A stretch of 17,562 nt of DNA from an uncultured Bacilli bacterium (lineage in GTDB: Bacteria; Bacillota_I; Bacilli_A; RF39; UBA660). The stretch's first letter is position 1; the number at the start of each line of letters is the position of its first letter. The stretch lies in the NCBI GenBank assembly GCA_944372275.1, contig CALVYO010000015.1, positions 1 to 17,562 of the forward strand, in the 5' to 3' direction. The notes below the pieces were generated by a model, which saw nothing but the letters and a program-made list of their open reading frames with translations, was not told the origin of the DNA and did no database searches. The position numbers were made by a program, and so were the translations under genes. Below, one piece after another: positions 6,198 to 13,793 of this stretch.

Positions 6198-6225
6198 AAA
6201 AAAAGTAAGTTGCCTTACTTTTTTT
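6198..6225 (-). terminator. Intrinsic terminator of the pheS-pheT operon
   Basis: A 12-bp stem (6214-6225 with 6198-6209) has a GCAA loop on the minus strand and A and T flanks that make it symmetric. The stem overlaps the pheT stop codon. Confidence 0.85.
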
Positions 6226-8584
6226 ACATATTTCTCAATTTATAACCTTTATTTTCAACATCTTTTATTATTTTTTCAAATAATGTATTAACTTCTTCGT
6301 CAGTTAAAGTTTTAGTATTATCGTTAAATGTTAAAGAATAAGCAATAGATTTTTCGTTATCACCAACATTTTCGCCTTCATATACATCAAATATATTAAT
6401 ATCCGTTAATAATCTACCACCTGATTTTTTTATAATATTTAATACTTCATTAGCCTCAGTATCTTTAGACATAATAAATGCCATATCTTTTATAATACTT
6501 GGATATTTTGATATTTCTTTATATTTAATAGGCTTAATATTAGTAATTAAACTATCCATACTTAATTCACAAATATATATTTCATCTTTGGCATCATTAG
6601 GATGAATTCTTCCTATTATTCCTACTTCTTTTCTATCTAATAAAATTCTAGCAGACATACCAGGATGCATATTAGGTATATCATCAGTTTTAAAACTATA
6701 TCTATTTTTAAGGCCTAAATAATCTAATAAATTTTCTAATATTCCTTTTATTAAATAAAAATCTACTTTAATTTTAGTATTATTCCAACTATTATTAATA
6801 TAATTTCCTTTCATTAAAATACATATTTTACTATCTTCATTATAATTTAAATCATAAGTTTTAGCTATTTCATAAATTAAAACGTCATTTACTTTTCTTG
6901 TTTTATTATAATTATAAACATTTAATAAAGATGGAATTAATGTAGTTCTTATAACTTCTTTATCACTACTCATTGGATTTGGTAAAATGATATTTTCTTT
7001 ATTTTCATAGTTAAATTTAAGCATATCTTTAGATACTAAAGTATAAGTTTTAACTTCATTTAAACCTAATGCTCTTAATCTTTTAGATATTAATTTGCGA
7101 TATTTAACATTACCAACATATTCCCCTTTTTTAATATCAACTTTAGGTAAAGTAGAAACTAAATTTTGATAACCATATAACCTTCCGATTTCTTCAGCAA
7201 TATCATTAACATTTGGTTCGATATCCAATCTTCGATTAGGAATTGTTACTATAAATTTATCGTCGTAAACTTTATATTCAAAGTCTAATCTTTTTAATTC
7301 TTTTTCCATATCTTCCTTACTTATAGTAATACCTAACATTTTATCTACTTCACAAGGACGGAATTCAACTATTTTTTTAGTTTTATCTATTTTATCGTGA
7401 ACAACCATATCACTTAAAACTTGGGCATCAGCATATTTTTCTAACAAATGACACGCTCTTAATAAGGCTTTTTCGGTATATTCATAATTTAAACCTTTAC
7501 CATATCTAATAGATGCTTCACTTTTTAAATCTAATCTATTAGCAGTATTTCTAATACTTACAGCATCAAATATAGCTGATTCAATTAAAATTGTTTTAGT
7601 ATTTTCGTCTACTTCGGTATTTTCTCCCCCCATAACACCGGCAATACAAACAGGCTTATTACCATCAGTTATAACAATATCATTTATTAATTCTCTTTTT
7701 TTACCATCTAAAGTAATTATATTTTCATTATTTGCTTCTCTTACTAAGATATTATTACCTAATTTGTCTTTATCAAAAAAATGCATTGGTTGACCATATT
7801 CTAACATAACATAATTAGAAATATCGACAACATTATTAATAGGACGCATTCCTGCTGCTAGTAATCTTTTTTTAATAAATTCCGGCGATTCTTTAATTTT
7901 GATATTAGTCACCATCTTAGCTAGATAATAAGGGCATTTATCAGTTTCAACTTGTAAAGTAAAATGATTTTTGATTGAATCTTTTATTTCTTTAAATGAA
8001 TTATCAGGTAAAGTTACTTTTCTATTTAAAATAGAAGCAATTTCATAAGCAAAACCAATATGGTAATAACAATCATTGTTTCGATGTTTATGAATATCCA
8101 ATTCATATAAAGTGTCATCTAATCCCAAATACTTAATAGGATCATCTCCTACTTTAGCATTACTATCTAATTCATAAATTCCTTTATTATAATTTTCTTC
8201 TGTCTTTTCTTCTAAACCTAATTCGAATAAAGCACAAATCATCCCATTTGATTCTTGATTTCTAATTTTACTTTTTTTAATTTCAAAATTACCTGGTAAA
8301 ACAGCCCCTGGTAATGCAACTATAACTTTTAATCCTTTTCTTACATTAGGAGCACCACATACAATTTGAGTAATTTTACTACCAACATCAACTTGGCAAA
8401 CATGTAAATGATCACTATCAGGATGATCAATACAATCAATTACTTCACCAATAACTAAATTATCGATATGGTTAGTAATAACTTTTTCAACATTGATACC
8501 GGCTTTAGTTATTTTAATGGCTAATTCTTTTAAATCTTGATCAGATATATCAATATAATCTTTAACCCATTCCAAACTTATCAT
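6224..8584 (-). CDS. pheT: Phenylalanine--tRNA ligase beta subunit
   Basis: The beta subunit of the heterotetrameric phenylalanyl-tRNA synthetase, which charges tRNA-Phe and edits misacylated tyrosine. At 786 aa it is full length. Order of parts: MISLEWVKDYI start, EMAP/OB-type tRNA-binding domain (about 40-150, with HPDSDHLHVCQVD), B3/B4 editing region (about 200-400), B5 domain (about 405-475) and the C-terminal FDX-ACB tRNA-binding domain (about 695-786, YPSIIKDMAFIM). The ATG follows the pheS stop codon with no gap (TAAATG). Its ribosome binding site AAAGGATG lies in the end of pheS, so it is coupled to pheS and shares the T-box control. Confidence 0.97.
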   Translation of the reverse strand: MISLEWVKDYIDISDQDLKELAIKITKAGINVEKVITNHIDNLVIGEVIDCIDHPDSDHLHVCQVDVGSKITQIVCGAPNVRKGLKVIVALPGAVLPGNFEIKKSKIRNQESNGMICALFELGLEEKTEENYNKGIYELDSNAKVGDDPIKYLGLDDTLYELDIHKHRNNDCYYHIGFAYEIASILNRKVTLPDNSFKEIKDSIKNHFTLQVETDKCPYYLAKMVTNIKIKESPEFIKKRLLAAGMRPINNVVDISNYVMLEYGQPMHFFDKDKLGNNILVREANNENIITLDGKKRELINDIVITDGNKPVCIAGVMGGENTEVDENTKTILIESAIFDAVSIRNTANRLDLKSEASIRYGKGLNYEYTEKALLRACHLLEKYADAQVLSDMVVHDKIDKTKKIVEFRPCEVDKMLGITISKEDMEKELKRLDFEYKVYDDKFIVTIPNRRLDIEPNVNDIAEEIGRLYGYQNLVSTLPKVDIKKGEYVGNVKYRKLISKRLRALGLNEVKTYTLVSKDMLKFNYENKENIILPNPMSSDKEVIRTTLIPSLLNVYNYNKTRKVNDVLIYEIAKTYDLNYNEDSKICILMKGNYINNSWNNTKIKVDFYLIKGILENLLDYLGLKNRYSFKTDDIPNMHPGMSARILLDRKEVGIIGRIHPNDAKDEIYICELSMDSLITNIKPIKYKEISKYPSIIKDMAFIMSKDTEANEVLNIIKKSGGRLLTDINIFDVYEGENVGDNEKSIAYSLTFNDNTKTLTDEEVNTLFEKIIKDVENKGYKLRNM

Positions 8585-9619
8585 TTACTCAACATCCTTT
8601 CTATCAAAGGTATTTACTTCTCTTAAATCTGTATTGTAGAATACTCTTAAATCATTAATTCCATACTTTAACATAGCAAGTCTTTCGGCACCAAAACCAA
8701 AAGCAAAACCAGACCAGATGCTTGGATCATAACCGCCCATTTTAAGTACATTAGGATGGACGATACCAGCCCCTGCTACAGTAATCCAACCAGTATTTTT
8801 ACAAATGTTACAACCATTACCTTTACAATTAAAACAACTAATATCAACTTCTACTGATGGTTCAGTAAATTGATAATAACTTGGTCTAAATCTTGTAACT
8901 ATATCTTGCCCAAATAATTTTTTAACTATAACATCGATCGTTCCTTTTAAATCAGATAAACTAATATCTTTATCGACTAATAAACCTTCAATTTGCATAA
9001 ATTGATGAGAATGGGTGGCATCATCGTCATCTCTTCTATATGTCTTACCAGGACATATCATTCTAATTGATTTTTCACCTTTATTTTCTAACATAGTTCT
9101 TACTTGAACAGGTGAAGTTTGACTTCTTAATAATATTTCTTCCCCTTCAATATAGAAAGTATCTTGGGCATCTCTAGCCGGATGTCCTTTAGGTATATTT
9201 AACATTTCAAAATTATATCTATCTTCTTCTACTTCAGGTCCGTCCACGACATCATATCCCATTGACATAAGTAATTCTTCTACTTCTTCGATTAATTTTT
9301 CTAATATATTAGGAGCACCGATATTTATCTTTGTACTTGGTAAACTAATATCAATCTTTTCATTTTTTAATTTTTCATTTAATAATTTTAATTCAATTTC
9401 TCTATTTTTATCATCTAATATTCTTGTTACTTCTTGTTTTAAATTATTAATAATTGGTCCTTTTTCTTTCTTTTCTTCGATTGATAAAGTTCCTAAAATC
9501 GACAATAATTCACTAATAATTCCTTTTTTACCTAAATATTTTACTCTTACATCATATAAAGTTTTAGTATCAGTTATGTTTTCTATTTCTTTTAAAACAT
9601 CATTTATAATATTTTCCAT
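8585..9619 (-). CDS. pheS: Phenylalanine--tRNA ligase alpha subunit
   Basis: The catalytic subunit of phenylalanyl-tRNA synthetase (344 aa, normal length). An N-terminal coiled coil (about 1-90) that contacts the tRNA is followed by the class II core: HPARDAQDTFYI (146-157), motif 2 with TYRRDDDDATHSHQFMQIEG (193-212) and motif 3 GFAFGFGAERLAMLKYG (304-320). It also holds a four-cysteine cluster, C262, C265, C270 and C273, fitting a zinc knuckle known in many Bacillota PheS proteins. The ATG at 9619 has GAAAGGATG upstream. It is first in the two-gene operon and lies just downstream of the T-box leader. Confidence 0.97.
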   Translation of the reverse strand: MENIINDVLKEIENITDTKTLYDVRVKYLGKKGIISELLSILGTLSIEEKKEKGPIINNLKQEVTRILDDKNREIELKLLNEKLKNEKIDISLPSTKINIGAPNILEKLIEEVEELLMSMGYDVVDGPEVEEDRYNFEMLNIPKGHPARDAQDTFYIEGEEILLRSQTSPVQVRTMLENKGEKSIRMICPGKTYRRDDDDATHSHQFMQIEGLLVDKDISLSDLKGTIDVIVKKLFGQDIVTRFRPSYYQFTEPSVEVDISCFNCKGNGCNICKNTGWITVAGAGIVHPNVLKMGGYDPSIWSGFAFGFGAERLAMLKYGINDLRVFYNTDLREVNTFDRKDVE

Positions 9620-9640
9620 TTTAAATCATCCTTTCAATTA

Positions 9641-9805
9641 AAAAACAATTCATCCTAAAAGGACGAATTGCTCGTGGTACCACCTTAATTTTATACTCAT
9701 TAGACTATAACGCGTCACCAAATAAACTCCAAAGGTGAATTCTTAAAAGATTATCAAATGTTTCCACCAACCACATTCTCTCTATTAATAATTACTTTTA
9801 ATACT
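9641..9805 (-). promoter_or_regulatory. T-box riboswitch (tRNA-Phe) controlling pheS-pheT
   Basis: The leader contains the T-box AAGGTGGTACCACG (9686-9673), followed by a terminator stem CAATTCGTCC/GGATGAATTG and a T-run (9670-9641). Upstream, Stem I has AGAGAGAA, GGTTGGTGG and GAA-TTC-ACC followed by TTTGGAG. The specifier is TTC (9739-9737), a phenylalanine codon, matching the genes it controls. T-box leaders sense uncharged tRNA: the tRNA pairs with the specifier and its free 3' end pairs with the T-box bulge, favouring the antiterminator. Stem boundaries at the 5' end are approximate and no clear promoter was identified. Confidence 0.93.
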
Positions 9806-9821
9806 ACTTCTTTTTCATTGT

Positions 9822-10067
9822 TTATCTTGTTCTTGCTTCGACACTAACTTCTTGTGTCATCTGCATACTATTTAAACCAGCAATCAATTCATCTAAACCA
9901 GGACTTGGATTATTAAAAGATGAGGCTGGAGGTAAATCCTTAATGTAACTAGTTACTTCTTCTAATTTACCATATTGTTGCGCTAAAGAAATTGCTTTAG
10001 CACATACATCAGTTAACATTCCACCGCGACCTAAATTATAATTAGCGGCATTATTAAATTCTTGCAT
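9822..10067 (-). CDS. Unrecognised small protein (81 aa)
   Basis: An 81-residue protein starting MQEFNNAANYNLGRGG, with a predicted helical middle, a proline-rich stretch (PPASSFNNPSPG, about 46-57) and a basic end. No membrane segment, signal peptide or known motif is seen. AAAGGAGT lies upstream of ATG 10067, overlapping the stop region of the previous gene, 11 bases away, so the two are probably co-transcribed. It sits just upstream of the pheST T-box. It looks like a genuine but unassigned gene; no function is proposed. Confidence 0.65.
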   Translation of the reverse strand: MQEFNNAANYNLGRGGMLTDVCAKAISLAQQYGKLEEVTSYIKDLPPASSFNNPSPGLDELIAGLNSMQMTQEVSVEARTR

Positions 10068-10078
10068 AATAGACTCCT

Positions 10079-10591
10079 TTAATTTCCAAATATTAAACTA
10101 GCATCATTAGTAAAATATGCATTAAACATTTTGTCTTCGCCAATTATCTTTTCTAATAAATTGCTTGCTACAATTTCATCTTCATACTCTGATTCGGTAT
10201 CGTTTCCTACTAGGAAGTTAGCTAATCTTTCAGTATATCCGATATTTAATGCTTCATAAGCATTATCCTTATTAAAACCAGTATAATTATCTTTAGCAGT
10301 AATAATATTTAATAATTCTCGCATTAAGATATGCTTACAATCATTATTTTCAATTTTTACCATATTAACTAATAATTCATTAGTCACTGGATTATAATAA
10401 GAAGATTTTCTTATTAAAAACTTACTACCTCTAATTATATTTAAAGTTTTTAATCTTTCATTTAAATTTTCTAACTTTACATTAGGAAATTTACTATTAA
10501 ATAAATATATCAATTCCATTAAACAGTCTTTGATGTCTTCAGTTAAATTAGGATTGGAATTTAATGAATTTTTAATTTCATTTAAGTCCAT
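10079..10591 (-). CDS. Metallopeptidase-like protein lacking the zinc site
   Basis: A 170-residue cytoplasmic protein. The segment HILMRELLNIITAKDNYTGFN (87-107), followed by ALNIGYTERLANFL (114-127), resembles the HELLH...GF...LNEGYTEYL pattern of small zinc-peptidase-like proteins. The HExxH position, however, reads R91-E-L-L-N95, and the downstream glutamate position is I117. All three metal ligands seem lost, so if the relation is real this is a pseudo-peptidase. I made the comparison from memory, and the protein may simply be an unknown family. It has a good promoter (10612-10640) and an AGGTGATTT site. Confidence 0.6.
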   Translation of the reverse strand: MDLNEIKNSLNSNPNLTEDIKDCLMELIYLFNSKFPNVKLENLNERLKTLNIIRGSKFLIRKSSYYNPVTNELLVNMVKIENNDCKHILMRELLNIITAKDNYTGFNKDNAYEALNIGYTERLANFLVGNDTESEYEDEIVASNLLEKIIGEDKMFNAYFTNDASLIFGN

Positions 10592-10611
10592 CTTTAAATC
10601 ACCTAATTGTT

Positions 10612-10640
10612 ATTTTAACACAAATTTCACATAATTACAA
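10612..10640 (-). promoter_or_regulatory. Promoter of the 10079-10591 gene
   Basis: Minus-strand TTGTAA (10640-10635), 17-base spacer and TAAAAT (10617-10612) with an upstream TGT, so both -35 and extended -10 elements are present. Confidence 0.65.
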
Positions 10641-10646
10641 TTTTTT

Positions 10647-11312
10647 TTACAATTTTAGTGAAATAATTTTTGGAATAGATCGATCTTTTTTTACTTTGCG
10701 ATAAGCATTTATAATCATTTCAACTATTTTATCTTTATTTTTTAAACTATCTTGCATATCCACATCATCAATCATATCATGTAAAATAGCATTTAAACTC
10801 ATTATTGTTTCATCATCAAGTAAAATAAATATTGCTCTTAAAAAACATTGTTCATTTATTAATTTGGCTTTTACTTCATAATCATTTAGATTATTGTCAT
10901 TATATTGGAGCATTAAATTAACAATATTAGCATAAAATTCAACACCATATGCGATTACTACTTCTTCAATTATATCTTTAGAAACACCCATAAATTGACA
11001 AAACATTCTATAACTAATATATGGATTATTATTTATTTCAAAATTATTTTTTAAAAATTCTTCTTCTAATTCAAAGTATAAAAAACTAGCAACATATTTA
11101 ACTTTTTTTAAAATTAATTTAGTGTCTAAATCTTTACTATAATTTATATAGTTTTCATTAACAGCTAAATGGCAACGAATAATATCTAAAATAACATTTC
11201 TTTTAACTTCAATACTATCATTAATTGCGGAAAAAATCTTTTTTTCTAAATTAGAACCATTTTTTCTTAAATTATAAATTGAATTTTCAGATAATTTAGA
11301 TGCTATCCGCAT
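10647..11312 (-). CDS. Unrecognised helical protein, C-terminal part of a probably frameshifted gene
   Basis: This 221-codon frame begins at ATG 11312, but there is no ribosome binding site before it. The same frame stays open for another 42 codons up to 11438, inside a run of 13 A's (minus strand), where it meets the end of the 11416-11619 frame. Removing one A (or adding two) joins both into a single protein of about 323 residues. The product is helical and rich in I, N, K and E, with no recognised motif. The stretch CFLRAIFILLDDETIMSLNA is hydrophobic but too charged overall to call membrane-spanning. I treat it as the larger part of one gene. Confidence 0.6.
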   Translation of the reverse strand: MRIASKLSENSIYNLRKNGSNLEKKIFSAINDSIEVKRNVILDIIRCHLAVNENYINYSKDLDTKLILKKVKYVASFLYFELEEEFLKNNFEINNNPYISYRMFCQFMGVSKDIIEEVVIAYGVEFYANIVNLMLQYNDNNLNDYEVKAKLINEQCFLRAIFILLDDETIMSLNAILHDMIDDVDMQDSLKNKDKIVEMIINAYRKVKKDRSIPKIISLKL

Positions 11313-11415
11313 TATAATTGTCGAATCATCAAATTGTATTAATTGGTTATAAAAATTTTCATCACTTAAACTGCACTGATAATTACTAATTATATAATTC
11401 AGAATGTTTTCATTA

Positions 11416-11619
11416 CTATTTGCATTTTTTTTTTTTTCTTAAATAAATATCTTCTTGAATTTTCAACAATTGTTTGATTTTTAATATTGTTTCCTTATAT
11501 TCAATTGTTTGTTTTCCAGTTGATATTTCTAATTGATATAAATCATAATATGATTTTTTTATTTTTGTAGATAAATCTATTAATCGTTCGGCAATTTCAA
11601 ACTCTTGTTTTGTTAACAT
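11416..11619 (-). CDS. Unrecognised coiled-coil-like protein, N-terminal part of the same gene
   Basis: A 67-codon frame of heptad-like, highly charged sequence starting MLTKQEFEIAERLIDL. It runs into a 13-A tract, reads four lysines and then stops (KKKKCK). The downstream frame 10647-11438 is out of phase by one base across that tract, so this is most likely the amino end of a longer protein. AAGGAGG (11636-11630) lies 10 bases from ATG 11619. A nearer ATG at 11624 is followed at once by TAA, which overlaps the real start (ATGTAATG). Function unknown. Confidence 0.6.
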   Translation of the reverse strand: MLTKQEFEIAERLIDLSTKIKKSYYDLYQLEISTGKQTIEYKETILKIKQLLKIQEDIYLRKKKKCK

Positions 11620-11662
11620 TACATGGCTTCCTCCTTGTTAGTTAAAATATGTTATCATAAAA

Positions 11663-12865
11663 TTATAAATTTTTAAAGTCTTTTTTTACATTTTTCATAC
11701 TTGCTTTAGTTATTATCTTATTACCATATTTTTCTTTTAAATTATCGATTACACTATCAACTTTAGAATCAGCTATATTTTCTTCATCAAATAAAGATAC
11801 TTGGTAATTAACATTATCAACTAATTTATCCAACCTAACACCAATTAATCGAACTCTTTCTTCATTCCACATTTCTTCTAATATTTCTTTTGCATATTTA
11901 TATATTTCACTAGTAATATTAGTAGCGTTATTTAATTTTCTTTGATGAGACTTTCTCTTAAAATAATTATCTTTTAAAATAATACATATAACTGTCGTAT
12001 ATTTATTTTGCTTTCTCAATTTTACACTTACCAATTCACATAAATTTAGTAAATAAGGATAAAGTTCTTCTTTTTTTATAATATCTCTATCTAAGGTTAT
12101 TTCGTTACTAATTCCTTTTGGTATATAAGTTTCACTATCGACAATACTATTATCGATTCCTCTAGCTTGATTAATTAGAAAATTAGCTTGATTTTTAAAA
12201 TATATGTATAATTTTTCATAAGGATAATTAGCTAAATCGCCAATTGTTTTAATACCTAAATTAATTAATTTTTCACTTGTTTTTTTACCAATCATAAATA
12301 AGTCATTAATCGGTAATGGATACATTTTACTTTCTATTTCATAATTATATAAGGTATGAATTTTATTTGGTTTACTAAAATCACTAGCCATCTTAGCACA
12401 TAATTTATTATTGGCAATACCAATATTTACTGTAAATCCTAATGTTTCATATATTTCTTTTTGAATTTTTTTAGCAAATTCATATTGATCACCATACATA
12501 TTTTTTACTTTTCCATAATCTAGGTAACATTCATCGATACTCGCTATTTCTATATCTGGTGTATATTTATTTAATAATTGGAATAATTTATTACTCATTT
12601 CACTATAAAATTTATAGTTTGGAGGAAAGACTTTTAATATGTTACATATTTTCTTTGCTTCATATAAATTCATTGAAGTATAAATACCTAATTTTTTACA
12701 AGGAGTAGATTTGGCTAAAACAATTCCTCGTCTTGCTTTAGGATCCCCACCAATTACCGCATAAGAATTTCTAATATCATAATTATATCCATTATTAAGT
12801 AATTCTATTGCTGTCCAAGATAAAAATGCATTATTTACATCAATGTGAAAAATAATTTTTTCCAT
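11663..12865 (-). CDS. dinB: Y-family DNA polymerase (DinB/Pol IV-like)
   Basis: A translesion DNA polymerase of 400 residues. The palm begins FHIDVNNAFLSW, with catalytic D9 and F14 at the steric-gate position. The second acidic pair is SIDECYLDYG, with D111 and E112. Then come a thumb with helix-hairpin-helix-like LFMIGKKTSEKLINLGIKTIGDLA and a little-finger domain. Near the end QVSLFDE fits the beta-clamp binding motif QxxLF. I chose ATG 12865 rather than 12880 because GGTGAT lies just upstream and the predicted transcription start (about 12878) would exclude the earlier ATG. It is probably damage-inducible, given the LexA-like palindrome upstream. Confidence 0.9.
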   Translation of the reverse strand: MEKIIFHIDVNNAFLSWTAIELLNNGYNYDIRNSYAVIGGDPKARRGIVLAKSTPCKKLGIYTSMNLYEAKKICNILKVFPPNYKFYSEMSNKLFQLLNKYTPDIEIASIDECYLDYGKVKNMYGDQYEFAKKIQKEIYETLGFTVNIGIANNKLCAKMASDFSKPNKIHTLYNYEIESKMYPLPINDLFMIGKKTSEKLINLGIKTIGDLANYPYEKLYIYFKNQANFLINQARGIDNSIVDSETYIPKGISNEITLDRDIIKKEELYPYLLNLCELVSVKLRKQNKYTTVICIILKDNYFKRKSHQRKLNNATNITSEIYKYAKEILEEMWNEERVRLIGVRLDKLVDNVNYQVSLFDEENIADSKVDSVIDNLKEKYGNKIITKASMKNVKKDFKNL

Positions 12866-12884
12866 AAATATCACCATCAAAAAA

Positions 12885-12913
12885 ATTTTAGCATTTATTA
12901 AGTATATTGTAAA
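12885..12913 (-). promoter_or_regulatory. dinB promoter
   Basis: TTTACA (12913-12908), 17-base spacer and TAAAAT (12890-12885) preceded by TGC, an extended -10. The LexA-like palindrome ends 7 bases upstream of the -35. Confidence 0.7.
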
Positions 12914-12919
12914 TACATA

Positions 12920-12933
12920 CGAAAATATTTTCG
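12920..12933. promoter_or_regulatory. Perfect palindrome resembling a Gram-positive LexA (DinR) box
   Basis: CGAAAATATTTTCG is its own reverse complement. It has the same length and ends as the Bacillus LexA box CGAAC-n4-GTTCG, differing at the C and G of the inner arms. It lies just upstream of the -35 of a translesion polymerase gene, a classic SOS target. Binding is inferred. Confidence 0.45.
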
Positions 12934-12961
12934 CTATTTTTTTGTGGTTTTTTTGTTTATT

Positions 12962-12977
12962 CGTATTTTACAATACG
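12962..12977. promoter_or_regulatory. Inverted repeat upstream of the collagen-like gene
   Basis: CGTATT-TTAC-AATACG is a 6-bp arm inverted repeat just upstream of TATAAT (12981-12986). A related sequence in opposite orientation, GTATATTGTAAATAC, occurs at 12902-12916 on the dinB side. It is a possible operator. Confidence 0.35.
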
Positions 12978-12980
12978 TCA

Positions 12981-12986
12981 TATAAT
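12981..12986 (+). promoter_or_regulatory. -10 element of the collagen-like gene
   Basis: TATAAT lies 21 bases before the GTG start codon. No convincing -35 at 17 bases is seen. Read as CATATAATA, it also fits CATAnnnTA, the -10 of sporulation sigma-K; that match is short and may be chance. Confidence 0.45.
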
Positions 12987-13007
12987 AACATTGAAAGGAG
13001 AATCAAT

Positions 13008-13769
13008 GTGAATAATAATTTTGTTGAAAATAATTCCGAATGTAATAATGATTGTCTTTGCCAAGTAATAAAATGTTTAATTGACATTTGTGAAACTGGA
13101 CCTACTGGACCATCTGGTGCTACTGGACCTACTGGACCATTTGGTGTTACTGGACCTACTGGACCATCTGGTGCTACTGGACCTACTGGACCATCTGGAG
13201 CTACCGGACCTACCGGACCAAAAGGGGCTACTGGAGCTACTGGACCATCTGGTGCTACTGGACCTACTGGACCATCTGGTGCTACTGGACCTACTGGACC
13301 ATCTGGTGCTACTGGACCTACTGGACCTCAAGCAGAATCTTTTCAAAGTTATGCTATGGTACATGATTTATCAAATTCAACTGTTCCTGTACAAAATCCA
13401 ATTTTATTTCAAAATACAAACTTATCAAGCAAAATATCATATAGTCCTATAACCGGAGACTTTTCAATTCCAGAAAAAGGTATATATATAATTCATTGGT
13501 GGGTTAATGTTAAAAATAAAGGAAAAGATTGCAAAGATAAAGCATTAAGTATTGAATTTAGAAAATTTTGGCCAAACATTGAATTAATTGCTCATTCTTC
13601 AACTCATAATAAAGTTTCATGCTGTCAAACTGGTACAATCAATGGTAATGCTATTTTTGAAGCGACTGCAGGTGGCAGTTATAGATTAGTTAATGCTTCA
13701 GATGTTGATTTTGAATTAGTACCAAATGATTTATATTCTGGATGTGTTTCAATTACAAGAATAAACTAA
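13008..13769 (+). CDS. Collagen-like repeat protein (BclA-like)
   Basis: A 253-residue protein in three parts. The N-terminal 30 residues hold five cysteines (SECNNDCLCQVIKCLIDIC). Then come 26 uninterrupted Gly-X-Y triplets (78 residues, 13098-13331), mostly GPT, GPS and GAT. The ~140-residue C-terminal domain resembles the trimeric jelly-roll ends of BclA-type exosporium proteins. Such proteins form collagen-like trimers on spore or cell surfaces. No signal peptide is seen, as is usual for spore-surface BclA proteins. I chose GTG 13008 because AAAGGAG sits 7 bases upstream. It is the only plus-strand protein gene in a minus-strand region, and repeat number is likely to vary between strains. 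Confidence 0.88.
   Translation: MNNNFVENNSECNNDCLCQVIKCLIDICETGPTGPSGATGPTGPFGVTGPTGPSGATGPTGPSGATGPTGPKGATGATGPSGATGPTGPSGATGPTGPSGATGPTGPQAESFQSYAMVHDLSNSTVPVQNPILFQNTNLSSKISYSPITGDFSIPEKGIYIIHWWVNVKNKGKDCKDKALSIEFRKFWPNIELIAHSSTHNKVSCCQTGTINGNAIFEATAGGSYRLVNASDVDFELVPNDLYSGCVSITRIN
13098..13331 (+). repeat. Tandem 27-bp repeats encoding Gly-X-Y triplets
   Basis: The DNA is built on a 27-bp unit coding GAT-GPT-GPS, with a few variants (GPF-GVT near 13137, GPK-GAT-GAT near 13218). High nucleotide identity between units suggests recent expansion and slippage-prone length. Confidence 0.9.
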
Positions 13770-13793
13770 AAAAATATGGGAAACCATATTTTT
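13770..13793. terminator. Bidirectional terminator between collagen-like gene and gmk
   Basis: AAAAATATGG (13770-13779), GAAA tetraloop, CCATATTTTT (13784-13793). The A/T flanks give a T-tract in either direction, serving both convergent genes. Confidence 0.85.

Noticed and set aside
12866..12880. Earlier ATG for the Y-family polymerase
   Set aside because: It lies at or before the predicted transcription start and lacks a ribosome binding site; ATG 12865 has GGTGAT.
12942..13007. N-terminal extension of the collagen-like protein
   Set aside because: It covers the promoter region and has no start signals; GTG 13008 follows AAAGGAG.
13077..13364. Minus-strand frame rich in S and R within the collagen-like gene
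   Set aside because: It is the reverse shadow of the Gly-X-Y repeats; the 27-bp periodicity keeps all frames open. No ribosome binding site.
13081..13452. Plus-strand frame of Leu-Asp repeats
   Set aside because: Same repeat artefact in another frame, overlapping the well-supported collagen-like gene.
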